A stretch of 64,000 nucleotides of DNA, taken from the NCBI RefSeq assembly GCF_031458095.1, contig NZ_JAVDXU010000005.1:248001-312000 (forward strand). Direction: 5' to 3'. The notes under the pieces are model-generated. The model saw nothing but the letters and a program-made list of their open reading frames with translations. It was not told the origin of the DNA and searched no databases. Shown here piece after piece: positions 33,439 through 41,245 of this stretch; position 1 is the stretch's first letter, and every line of letters starts with the position of its first letter. A program made the translations under genes and the position numbers. The stretch comes from Pelomonas saccharophila_A. GTDB lineage: Bacteria; Pseudomonadota; Gammaproteobacteria; Burkholderiales; Burkholderiaceae_C.

Positions 33439-34256
33439 ACCCAACTGGCCGGGTCCAACCGGTAGTAGCCGCTGAGCTCTGAATAGAGCGCCGGGTGCCC
33501 GGCCGCCAACTCGATCGGCCGCTCGAAGAACAGCTCGCTGATCACGGCGAAGAATTCCGCCGGATCGGTCGCCGCATAGGGATCGATCAGCCCGGGCTCG
33601 CCACGCGCCAGCCGCCAGCGCAGCGCATCGAACTCGTTCTGCATCACCACCGACCAGCGCCGGTAGGCCGCGGCCGACGGCAGCGCGGGCGCGCCATTGG
33701 CCGGGCCGCCAGCCTGGTCGAGCTGGTGGGCGAACTCGTGGATGACGACGTTGTGGCCGTCGCCGGGCGTGGCGGCGCCGCGCCTGACTTCATCCCAGGC
33801 CAGCAGCACCTGGCCCTGGCTCCAGCTCTCGCCGGCCAGCACGCGGCGCTGGTCCGACAGCACGCCGCCGGACTCCGTCACCGGCCGGTCGACGACAAAG
33901 GCGCTGGGATAGACCAGCACCTGGCGCAGCTCCGGGTAGACGCCGCGCGCCGCGCCCAGCAGGGGCAGGCAGGCCAGGGCCGCGATGGTCACGCGGATCT
34001 CATCCGTCACGCGCAGGCCGCGGCAGCCGAGGATGGGCTTTTCGGCCAGGAAGACCTGCATCAGGCCCTTGAGCCTGAGCTGCTGGCGCGCCGGCAGCCT
34101 GGACACCAGCGGCACATGGCGGCGCAGCAGGCGTCGCCAGGCCGGGGGGAAGGGGCGGCTCGCGATGCGTTCGCGGCGGCGGCGCACCCACAGCGGCCAC
34201 AGCGCGATGCCAGCGGCGGCGAGCAGGACGAGGCAGAAGCAGATGAACAGCGGCAT
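33435..34256 (-). CDS. mtfA: MtfA-type zinc peptidase (M90 family)
   Basis: A 273-residue protein. The zinc motif HExxH is VIHEFAHQLD (His173, Glu174, His177), and EFFAVISELFFERP near residue 239 supplies the downstream Glu region typical of MtfA. In E. coli MtfA binds the repressor Mlc and has peptidase activity. Here an N-terminal hydrophobic helix (LFICFCLVLLAAAGIALWPL) suggests a membrane anchor. The start at ATG 34256 is preferred to a TTG three codons earlier. It converges on cheZ with a 4-bp overlap. Confidence 0.9.
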   Translation of the reverse strand: MPLFICFCLVLLAAAGIALWPLWVRRRRERIASRPFPPAWRRLLRRHVPLVSRLPARQQLRLKGLMQVFLAEKPILGCRGLRVTDEIRVTIAALACLPLLGAARGVYPELRQVLVYPSAFVVDRPVTESGGVLSDQRRVLAGESWSQGQVLLAWDEVRRGAATPGDGHNVVIHEFAHQLDQAGGPANGAPALPSAAAYRRWSVVMQNEFDALRWRLARGEPGLIDPYAATDPAEFFAVISELFFERPIELAAGHPALYSELSGYYRLDPASWV

Positions 34257-34335
34257 GCCGTGCAACTGGGCCCGCCTTGGCGGTTTGCAAGCCCCCCGCT
34301 GCCTGGGGTATGCCCGGCTCGCTTAACCTGCGTCC

Positions 34336-35511
34336 ATGCCCGAACCCGAATCCCGTCTGCAGGCCTGGCAGGTGCTGCTGGGCGGCATCTGCGCCCTGGT
34401 GCTGACCATAGGCCTGGCGCGCTTCGCCTACACGCCGTTGCTGCCGCAGATGCACGCCCAGGCCGGCCTGGGCGTGGCCGATGGCGGCCTGCTGGCTGCC
34501 ATCAATTACGCCGGCTATATGAGCGGTGCGCTGCTGGCGGCCTGGATCGAAAGCCCCGCCTGGCGTCAGCGCCTTTACGTCTGGGCCCTGCCGCTGGCGC
34601 TGCTGATCACGGCGTGGATGGGCTGGAGCACGAGCTTTGCTGCCTGGGCCCTGTCTCGCTACGTCGGGGGGCTGTGCGGCGCGGCGGGCATGCTGCTGGG
34701 CTCGGGCCTGGTCCAGGGCTGGCTGATGCGCTCGGGCCGCCGGCCGGAACTGGGCATCTATTTCATCGGCCTGGGGCTGGGCATCGTCGTGTCGGCGCTG
34801 GGCGCCATGGGCATGACGCGGCTGGACCTGGACTGGGCCGCGCAATGGCAGGGCTTTGCGCTGCTGGGCCTGGCCTTCCTGATCCCGGCCTGGGTCTGGC
34901 GGCCGCCGGTGCCGCCGCCGGTCGCCAAGGCGGCCGTGGGATCCGCACCCAGCCGGCGCTGGATGGCCCTGATGCTGGTGGCCTATTTCTGCGCTGGCTG
35001 GGGCTTCGTCATCAACGCGACCTTCACGGTCGCCATCGTCGAGGGTCAGCCGCTGCTGGCGGGGCAGGGGCCCTGGGCTTGGCTGCTGGTGGGCCTGGCA
35101 TCGACACCGGCCGTGTTTGTGTGGGACCGCATCGCGCGCCGCACGGGCGACGTCGGCGCGCTGCTGATCGCCTTCGGCCTGCAGATCGTCGGGGTCCTGC
35201 TGCCGGTGTTGGCCCGCGGCCCCGAGTGGGCATTGATGGCGGCGCTGGCCGGTGCGCTGCTCTACGGAGCCACTTTCATCGGCATCGTCAGCCTGACATT
35301 GGCCCTGGTGGGCCGGCGCTCACCGGCCAACCCGGGCAAGGCCATGGCCAGGCTGACGCTGAGCTATGGCGTGGCCCAGGTCAGCGCTCCCGCGCTGACC
35401 GGTCGCATGGTCGAGGCCAGCGGCAGCTTCGACGCCGCGCTGTGGTTGACGGCCGCCGTGCTGGTCGCAGGCATGCTGGCCCTCGTCGGCGTGCAGCTCG
35501 AATCGCGTTGA
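34336..35511 (+). CDS. YbfB/YjiJ-type MFS transporter
   Basis: A 391-residue inner-membrane transporter with about twelve hydrophobic segments. The N-terminus LGGICALVLTIGLARFAYTP followed by LLPQMHAQ is the YbfB/YjiJ signature, and AAINYAGYMSGAL near residue 55 is also conserved. Cargo unknown. The start is ATG 34336, divergent from mtfA across 79 bp. Confidence 0.9.
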   Translation: MPEPESRLQAWQVLLGGICALVLTIGLARFAYTPLLPQMHAQAGLGVADGGLLAAINYAGYMSGALLAAWIESPAWRQRLYVWALPLALLITAWMGWSTSFAAWALSRYVGGLCGAAGMLLGSGLVQGWLMRSGRRPELGIYFIGLGLGIVVSALGAMGMTRLDLDWAAQWQGFALLGLAFLIPAWVWRPPVPPPVAKAAVGSAPSRRWMALMLVAYFCAGWGFVINATFTVAIVEGQPLLAGQGPWAWLLVGLASTPAVFVWDRIARRTGDVGALLIAFGLQIVGVLLPVLARGPEWALMAALAGALLYGATFIGIVSLTLALVGRRSPANPGKAMARLTLSYGVAQVSAPALTGRMVEASGSFDAALWLTAAVLVAGMLALVGVQLESR

Positions 35512-35574
35512 CGCGGGCTCACTGGCCCGTCGTCAGGCTGCAGCTGGTGCGGACCTCGCGTTCGACTCAGGCCC

Positions 35575-35826
35575 TCAGCTGCCAGCCTTGCCGCCCTGGG
35601 CCGCGCGCTGGTTGCGCACGTTCTCGCTGACGTTGTTGACGCTGCGACGCGCTTCCTCGCGTTCGGCCGCCGTGGTGCAGCGCGTGGTTGGCATCAGGCT
35701 GCCGGTGGGGGTTTGACGTTCGCAGATCGTGCCCTTGTCGTCGGTGGCCGCCTGGGTCGCGGCAGGCTGCTGCGAGGCGCAGGCAGCCAGCAGGAGGATC
35801 AGCAGGGGCATCAGCAGTCGTTTCAT
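35575..35826 (-). CDS. Small lipoprotein
   Basis: An 83-residue protein, MKRLLMPLLILLLAACAS at the N-terminus with lipobox LAAC and Cys at residue 16, so a lipid-anchored envelope protein is predicted. Two further cysteines (TICERQ and TRCTTA) may form a disulfide. The C-terminal part is charged and helical (AEREEARRSVNNVSENVRNQ). No family was recognised. It faces the yxwxxg-type lipoprotein genes across 237 bp in which no other gene is seen. Confidence 0.7.
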   Translation of the reverse strand: MKRLLMPLLILLLAACASQQPAATQAATDDKGTICERQTPTGSLMPTTRCTTAAEREEARRSVNNVSENVRNQRAAQGGKAGS

Positions 35827-36063
35827 GGCGAAAGTTGGTCAAGATGAAGCGCCGCAGAATACCGTGCCGCTGACGTCCCAAATGCATGACATCCGGCATA
35901 GGCGGACAACCCTGCCCTCTGCCTTGAGGATGGACGGATGGAGGGCCTCGCGGAGCCGCAGACACAGTCCGCCACGGAGTAACTCTGTGTGACGCCGTCA
36001 TCCGCCGCAGGCTCGCGGCGGTTAGTGGGGCACGGCCGCGCTGTTTGCGGTCCGGAGATCCTC

Positions 36064-36243
36064 ATGAAACGACTGGCACTGGCCATTGCGCTGATTTCTT
36101 CCGCCCTGTTGTCGGGCTGCATCATCGTGCCGGCTCACCGTCATGGTGGTTACCACCGGGACGATTACCGCCGGGATGGCGGCTATCAACGCGACGGCGG
36201 CTACTACCGCGGCAGCGTCTACATCCAATCCGGCCCGAGGTAA
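36064..36243 (+). CDS. Small Tyr/Arg/Gly-rich lipoprotein
   Basis: A 59-residue protein with lipoprotein signal (MKRLALAIALISSALLSGC, Cys19) and a short mature part rich in Tyr, Arg, Asp and Gly (HRDDYRRDGGYQRDGGYYRG). Its first 26 residues are nearly the same as those of the next gene (36284): both have LxxAxALxSSALLSxC followed by two hydrophobic residues and VPAHR. It looks like a partial tandem copy with a degenerate or diverged mature domain. Function unknown. Confidence 0.7.
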   Translation: MKRLALAIALISSALLSGCIIVPAHRHGGYHRDDYRRDGGYQRDGGYYRGSVYIQSGPR

Positions 36244-36283
36244 CCGCATTGGCCGCCTCTGCACGAGGGGCCTGGAGATTGCT

Positions 36284-36616
36284 ATGAAACGACTGACTCT
36301 GGCCTTCGCCCTGGCCTCGTCCGCGCTGCTGTCGGCCTGCGTGGTCGTGCCCGCCCACCGGGCCGATTACTACGATGGCGGCTCGACCATCGTGGTCGAT
36401 GCGCCGCCACCGGCCCCCTATGCCGAGGTCGTGCCCGTCATGCCCTATCCGGGCGCGGTCTGGATCAGCGGCTACTGGGGCTGGAGCGGTGGCCGCCACC
36501 ACTGGGTGCCCGGCTACTACGAGCGCCCGCGCCCCGGCTATCGCTACGAGCCGCACCGCTGGGACAACCGCGGTGGCCGCTGGCATCTGCGCATTGGCGG
36601 CTGGGTGAGGGGCTAG
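36284..36616 (+). CDS. YXWXXGXW-repeat lipoprotein
   Basis: A 110-residue envelope lipoprotein: MKRLTLAFALASSALLSAC with Cys19, then VVVPAHR. The mature domain carries the repeat pattern WISGYWGWSGGRHHWVPGYY, then YRYEPHRWDNRGGRWHL, known as the YXWXXGXW (BcpO-related) family of unknown function. It lies 40 bp after the related small lipoprotein gene and ends next to the convergent thiolase gene (stop codons adjoining at 36616/36617). Confidence 0.85.
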   Translation: MKRLTLAFALASSALLSACVVVPAHRADYYDGGSTIVVDAPPPAPYAEVVPVMPYPGAVWISGYWGWSGGRHHWVPGYYERPRPGYRYEPHRWDNRGGRWHLRIGGWVRG

Positions 36617-37819
36617 TCACATCCTCTCGATGAGGGTGGCGATGCCCATGCCGCCACCGACGCACAGCGTCACGGCGCCGGTCTGCAGATCGCGCCGTTC
36701 GAGTTCATCCAGCAACGTGCCGAGCAGCATGGCGCCGGTCGCGCCCAGCGGGTGACCGAGAGCGATGGCGCCCCCATTCACGTTGACGCGATCCAGGTCC
36801 AGGCCGAGGTCGCGCGCCGTCTTCATCGGCACGGCGGCGAAGGCCTCGTTGATTTCCCAAAGATCGATGTCCGAGGCCTGCATGCCGGCCTGGCGCAGGG
36901 CCTTCTGGCAGGCCGGCGTCGTGCCGGTCAGCATGATGGTGGGCTCGCTGCCCGTCACGGCGGCGGCGCGGATGCGGGCGCGCGGCTTGAGCCCCGCGGC
37001 CTCGCCACCGGCCTTGGAACCCACCAAGACGACGGCGGCGCCATCGACGATGCCCGATGAATTGCCGGCATGGTGGCGATGCTCGATGGACGTGGCCTGC
37101 GGGTACTTCCTGAGGGCCAGCGGGTCGAACTTCGCGCCCAGCTTGATGAAGGAGGGGTTCAGCGCGGCCAGCGTCGCGGCGCTCGTCTGCGGGCGGATGG
37201 TCTCGTCCTGCGCGAGCAGCAGGGTGCCGGCTTCGTCAAGCACCGGCACCAGGGCTTTTGCAAACCGGCCTTCGGCTTGCGCTGCAGCGGCACGCTGGTG
37301 GGAGCGGGCCGCATAGGCGTCCAGCTCCTCGCGTGTGAACCCCTCCAGCGTCGCGATCAGGTCGGCGCTGATGCCCTGGGGCACGAAGCCGACGGCGTTG
37401 ACGACGCGCTCGTCCAGCATCCAGGCCCCGCCGTCGCTGCCCATGGGCACGCGGCTCATGCTTTCAACACCGCCGGCGACGACGAGCTGCTCGAAGCCGC
37501 TGGCCACCTTGGCCGCGGCCAGGTTGACGCTCTCCAGGCCCGAGGCGCAGAAGCGCGACTGCGTGACGCCGGCGACCGACTGTGACCAGCCGGCATCCAG
37601 CACGGCGATGCGGGCGATGTCGCCGCCCTGCTCGGCAATCGGCGTCACGCAGCCGAGGACGACGTCGTCGACCAGCGCCGTGTCAAGCTGGTTGCGCTGC
37701 TGCAAGGCCTGCAGCACCGTGCGCACCAGCCAGATCGGCGTGGCCGAATGCAGCGACCCTTCGGGCTTGCCCTTGCCGCGCGGCGTGCGGCAGTGGTCGT
37801 AGAGATAGGCGTCGAACAT
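36617..37819 (-). CDS. Thiolase (acetyl-CoA C-acyltransferase)
   Basis: A 400-residue thiolase that cleaves or forms 3-ketoacyl-CoA. Catalytic residues are visible: Cys91 in SRFCASGLES, His356 in ALGHPLGATGAM and Cys386 in TLCVGGGMG; the NEAFA motif is present. Length is normal. The start at 37819 (MFDAYLYDHCRTPRG) is the standard one; upstream frame is the neighbouring gene's region. It probably acts in beta-oxidation or polyester precursor formation with the acyl-CoA dehydrogenase encoded nearby. Confidence 0.95.
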   Translation of the reverse strand: MFDAYLYDHCRTPRGKGKPEGSLHSATPIWLVRTVLQALQQRNQLDTALVDDVVLGCVTPIAEQGGDIARIAVLDAGWSQSVAGVTQSRFCASGLESVNLAAAKVASGFEQLVVAGGVESMSRVPMGSDGGAWMLDERVVNAVGFVPQGISADLIATLEGFTREELDAYAARSHQRAAAAQAEGRFAKALVPVLDEAGTLLLAQDETIRPQTSAATLAALNPSFIKLGAKFDPLALRKYPQATSIEHRHHAGNSSGIVDGAAVVLVGSKAGGEAAGLKPRARIRAAAVTGSEPTIMLTGTTPACQKALRQAGMQASDIDLWEINEAFAAVPMKTARDLGLDLDRVNVNGGAIALGHPLGATGAMLLGTLLDELERRDLQTGAVTLCVGGGMGIATLIERM

Positions 37820-37862
37820 GGCGGAGCTTTCGAGGGGTATCGGCTGCGCCCATTGTGAGCCG

Positions 37863-39131
37863 TCATCGCCAGGCCGAAGCGCGGCGGCGCAGGAACTCCC
37901 GCACCGCCTCGTCGCTCTCCAGCTCGATGGCGCGCTCACTGGCCTGGCGGGCCTCGGCGACCCGGCCGCTACGGCCCAGCAGTTCGGCGCGGGCCGCCCA
38001 ATAGGGCTGGTAGTTGCCCAGTTCGGTGTGCAGGCCGTCCAGGGCGGCCAGGCCGGCGGCGGCGCCGGCCGTGTTGGACAAGGCCACGGCGTGGTTCAGC
38101 GCGGCGACCGGCGAGCCGGTCAGCTCGCACAGGCCGGCGTACAGCCTCTCGATGGCTGTCCAGTTGGCCTGGCCGCGGCGCCGGCCTTCGAGATGGGCCG
38201 ATTGCACGGCCGCCTCGAGTTGGTAGCGGCCCGGCCGGCCATGGCTGGCGGCCAGGTGGAGCAGGCCTTCGGCCTCGTTGATCAGCGCGTGCTCCCACAG
38301 CGCCGCGTCCTGTTCGTCCAGCGGTACGTAGACGCCTTGCGCGTCACGTCGTGCGGCGCGGCGGGCGTGCGAGTACAGCATCAGCGCGAGCAGGCCCAGG
38401 GCCTCGGGCTCCTGCGGCAGCAGCGAGGCGACCAGGCGGGCCAGCCAGATCGCTTCCGCCGCGAGGTCGCGCCGGCGCGGATCGGTGCCGGCCGCGTCGG
38501 TCCAGGCATCGGCATAGACGGCATAGATGGCCGACAGCACGGCCGCCAGGCGCTCGCCCAGCTCGGCCCTCTGCGGCACCTGCAGGCCGATGCCGGCCTG
38601 GCGGATCTTGGCCTTGGCGCGCACCAGGCGCTGGCTCATGGCGGCCGGCGCGACGAGGAAGGCCGCCGCGATCGTGGCGGCGTCGAAGCCCAGCACGGCC
38701 TGCAGCATCAGCGGCGCGCGGGCTGACGCGTCGATGGCCGGATGGGCGCAGGCGAACATCAGCTCCAGGCGTCGATCCGGCAGGGCATGCGCATCGGACG
38801 GTGTCTCGAGCTCGGCCAGCCATTCGAGCCAGGCCGCGGCCTCTTCGTCGCGGCGGCGGCCGCGCAGGCCGTCGATGGTCTTGCGGCGCGCGACGGTCAA
38901 CAGCCAGGCTTCCGGGTTGGCGGGAATGCCGTCCACGGGCCAGCGCCTCAGCGCCGTCTCGAAGGCATCGGCCAGCGCGTCCTCGGCGCCGGCGACGTCG
39001 CGCGAGCGGGCCGCGAGAAAGGCGACCAGCCGGCCATAACTGCGCCGGGCCGCCTGCTCGGCGGCCGCGGCCGGGCTCAGGTCGGCCAGACCGGCCTCAC
39101 TTCGACGGTTCCATGGTGGGCGCCGGGGCAA
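37863..39131 (-). CDS. ECF sigma factor, ECF42/SigJ-like, with C-terminal extension
   Basis: A 422-residue RNA polymerase sigma factor. Regions sigma2 (DVAGAEDALADAFETALRRW, then EAWLLTVARRKTIDGLRGRR) and sigma4 (VLGFDAATIAAAFLVAPAAM, then SQRLVRAKAKIR) are followed by a roughly 200-residue TPR-like extension (WTAIERLYAGLCELTGSPVA and LNHAVALSNTAG). This layout with no anti-sigma factor and with an adjacent DGPF/YCII protein is that of the ECF42 group. The start ATG lies inside the DGPF gene (55-bp overlap), so the two are translationally linked. Targets unknown. Confidence 0.92.
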   Translation of the reverse strand: MPRRPPWNRRSEAGLADLSPAAAAEQAARRSYGRLVAFLAARSRDVAGAEDALADAFETALRRWPVDGIPANPEAWLLTVARRKTIDGLRGRRRDEEAAAWLEWLAELETPSDAHALPDRRLELMFACAHPAIDASARAPLMLQAVLGFDAATIAAAFLVAPAAMSQRLVRAKAKIRQAGIGLQVPQRAELGERLAAVLSAIYAVYADAWTDAAGTDPRRRDLAAEAIWLARLVASLLPQEPEALGLLALMLYSHARRAARRDAQGVYVPLDEQDAALWEHALINEAEGLLHLAASHGRPGRYQLEAAVQSAHLEGRRRGQANWTAIERLYAGLCELTGSPVAALNHAVALSNTAGAAAGLAALDGLHTELGNYQPYWAARAELLGRSGRVAEARQASERAIELESDEAVREFLRRRASAWR

Positions 39132-39424
39132 CGCGCGGCCCAGCTCAGCGCGGCGTCGAGGTCGGGCACGTCGATGAGGAAATAGCCACCGAGCTGCTCG
39201 CGCGTTTCGATGAAGGGGCCGTCCAGCACTTCGGTCTTGCCGGCACGCACGCGCACCGTGGTGGACATGTCCGCGGGCCGCAGCCGGTGGCTGCCGCGGA
39301 CGATGCCCGCCTTGGCCAGGGCTTCGGCGTAGGCGCCATAGGCTGCCATCGCGGCGGAACTCTCGGCCTCGCTGAGGGCCGCGAAGCCGGCTGGGTCGGC
39401 GTGGATCAACAGCATGTATTCCAT
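39077..39424 (-). CDS. YCII-related DGPF-domain protein
   Basis: A 115-residue cytoplasmic protein. It begins MEYMLLIHADPAGF and contains TEVLDGPFIETREQLGGYFL with the diagnostic DGPF, ending HHGTVEVRPVWPT. AAGGAG seven bases upstream supports the start at 39424. DGPF proteins are the conserved neighbours of ECF42 sigma factors and probably act with them, by an unknown mechanism. It overlaps the sigma gene by 55 bp. Confidence 0.93.
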   Translation of the reverse strand: MEYMLLIHADPAGFAALSEAESSAAMAAYGAYAEALAKAGIVRGSHRLRPADMSTTVRVRAGKTEVLDGPFIETREQLGGYFLIDVPDLDAALSWAARCPGAHHGTVEVRPVWPT

Positions 39425-39520
39425 GGGAATCTCCTTGAAGGGGTCAGGCGGCGCGACATGCGCCGTCTGACAATGACGCTCGGCCGCCCCGCCATTTCGA
39501 CATCGGCACCCCAAAAAAAC

Positions 39521-40675
39521 TCACATCGAGCGCGACGCCAGCTCCTTCATGATCTCGTTGGTGCCGCCGTAGATGCGCGTCACGCGGGCGTCGGCCCACA
39601 GCTCGGCGATCGGTGTCTCGAGCATGTAGCCATAGCCGCCGAAGAGCTGCAGGCAGGCGTCGGTGAGCTGGGAGGCGAGGTCGCTGCACCAGGCCTTCAC
39701 GAGGGCGGCGCGGGCGGCGTCGAGCTCGCCCTTCAGATGGGCCGAGATGGCAGCGTCGACCAGGGCGCGGGCCGCCAGCACATCGCTCTGCGCCTGGGCC
39801 AGCACGAAGCGGGTGTTCTGGAAGGTCCAGATCGGCTGGCCAAAGGCTTCGCGCTGTTTGGCATAGGTGACGGTGTCGTCCAGCGCCCTCTCCATCATCG
39901 CGACGGCTTGGCACGCGATGACCAGGCGCTCCTGCGGCAGTTCGCCCATCAGCTGGCCAAAGGCCAGGCCTTCGCGCCCGCCAAGCAGGTTCGCGGCCGG
40001 CACGCGCAGCGCGTCGAAGAAGAGTTCGCTGGTGTCCTGGGCCTTCAGGCCGATCTTGTCCAGGCGCCGGCGCGTCAGGCCGCGGGTGTCGGCATAGATC
40101 TCGGCGACGATGAGCGACAGGCCTTTGGCGCCCGCTGCGTCGCCGGTGCGGCAGACGATGACGATGAGGTCGGCGTTCTGGCCGTTGGTGATGAAGGTCT
40201 TCTGGCCGCTGATGACGTAATGGTCGCCGTCCAGGCGCGCGCGGGTGCGGATGGCCTGCAGGTCAGAGCCCGTGCCCGGCTCCGTCATGGCGATGGCGCC
40301 GACACGTTCGCCTGTTGCGAGGGCCGGCAGCCAGCGGCGTTGTTGCGCCTCGCTGCCATGGTGCAGCAGATAGGGCGCGACGATGGCCGAGTGCACGCTG
40401 CCGCCAAAGCCACCGAGATTGGCCCGCGCGGCCTCCATGACGATGACGGCCTCGTGGCCGAAGTCGCCACCGCTGCCGCCGAATTCCTCGGGCATGGCCG
40501 CGCACAGCAGGCCCTGGGCGCCGGCCTCGCGCCAGGTGTCGCGCTCCATCAGGCCGGCATCACGCCAGCCGGCCGCGCGCGGCACCCATCGCTCGGCGAA
40601 GAAGCGCGCCGCGCCGTCCCGCAGCAGGCGATGTTCTTCGCGCATCCACGTCGAGGGGAAGAGGGGCAGGGGCAT
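39521..40675 (-). CDS. Acyl-CoA dehydrogenase
   Basis: A 384-residue FAD-dependent enzyme that forms the alpha-beta double bond of acyl-CoA. Signatures are IAMTEPGTGSDLQAIRTRAR near residue 131, FITNGQNADLIVIV and the C-terminal LQLFGGYGYMLETPIAELWA with DARVTRIYGGTNEIMKELASR. Glu in the YGGTNEIM segment region and the preceding catalytic region follow the long/branched-chain pattern. It is 9 bp from the HutD-like gene in the same direction and probably belongs to a fatty-acid or amino-acid degradation operon with the WS/DGAT gene. Confidence 0.94.
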   Translation of the reverse strand: MPLPLFPSTWMREEHRLLRDGAARFFAERWVPRAAGWRDAGLMERDTWREAGAQGLLCAAMPEEFGGSGGDFGHEAVIVMEAARANLGGFGGSVHSAIVAPYLLHHGSEAQQRRWLPALATGERVGAIAMTEPGTGSDLQAIRTRARLDGDHYVISGQKTFITNGQNADLIVIVCRTGDAAGAKGLSLIVAEIYADTRGLTRRRLDKIGLKAQDTSELFFDALRVPAANLLGGREGLAFGQLMGELPQERLVIACQAVAMMERALDDTVTYAKQREAFGQPIWTFQNTRFVLAQAQSDVLAARALVDAAISAHLKGELDAARAALVKAWCSDLASQLTDACLQLFGGYGYMLETPIAELWADARVTRIYGGTNEIMKELASRSM

Positions 40676-40684
40676 CTGGGCTGT

Positions 40685-41236
40685 CTAGGTTGCGGGAGCA
40701 CTGAATTCCAGCCACAGGCCGGGCTGGTCGAAGGTCATCCCGGCCTGCGGCGCGGCGTCCAGCCAGAGCAGGGTGTGGCGGCCCAGGGCGGCGCTGCGGC
40801 CATCGGCACAGGACCAGTGGCCGGCCTGCAGCGCGAACAGGCCACAGGACTGCTGGCGTGCCTGCCAGCGGCGGCCCGGCAGCGCAGACTGCATCGCCGC
40901 CTGCCCGCCCCGGTTCATCAGGTTCAGGTCGCGTGCGGCGCCTTGCAGCAGGCGGCCGAAAGGCGCTGTGGCGCCATCGAACCTCAGCGGCGGATCCAGG
41001 GGTGTCAGCGTCACGGTCTGGTGGGCGAATTCGAGCTGCATGCCCGCGCCCTCGACGAGGCTCAGCCATCGCTCGACGCCGGGGTAGGGGGAGAAGGGGC
41101 CGTCGGTTGCAACGTCGGCCATTGAAATCCGCAGCTGCCAGGCGTCCTCGGCGGGCAGCGCCAGCAGGGTGCGCGTGCTGCCGCCGCCGTTCTTCCAGGC
41201 GGTCGGCGCGATCGCGTCGGGGTCGATGAGGCGCAT
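40685..41236 (-). CDS. HutD/Ves family protein
   Basis: A 183-residue cupin-like cytoplasmic protein. Family pattern: WKNGGGSTRTLLALP near residue 14, WQLRISMADVATDGPFSPYP, then GVERWLSLVEGAGMQLEF and FGRLLQGAARDLNLMNRGG. HutD proteins are linked to histidine use in some bacteria, but no hut gene is present here, so the role is open. It lies between the WS/DGAT and acyl-CoA dehydrogenase genes, 9 bp from each, suggesting co-transcription. Confidence 0.87.
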   Translation of the reverse strand: MRLIDPDAIAPTAWKNGGGSTRTLLALPAEDAWQLRISMADVATDGPFSPYPGVERWLSLVEGAGMQLEFAHQTVTLTPLDPPLRFDGATAPFGRLLQGAARDLNLMNRGGQAAMQSALPGRRWQARQQSCGLFALQAGHWSCADGRSAALGRHTLLWLDAAPQAGMTFDQPGLWLEFSAPAT

Positions 41237-41245
41237 CGTGACGGC

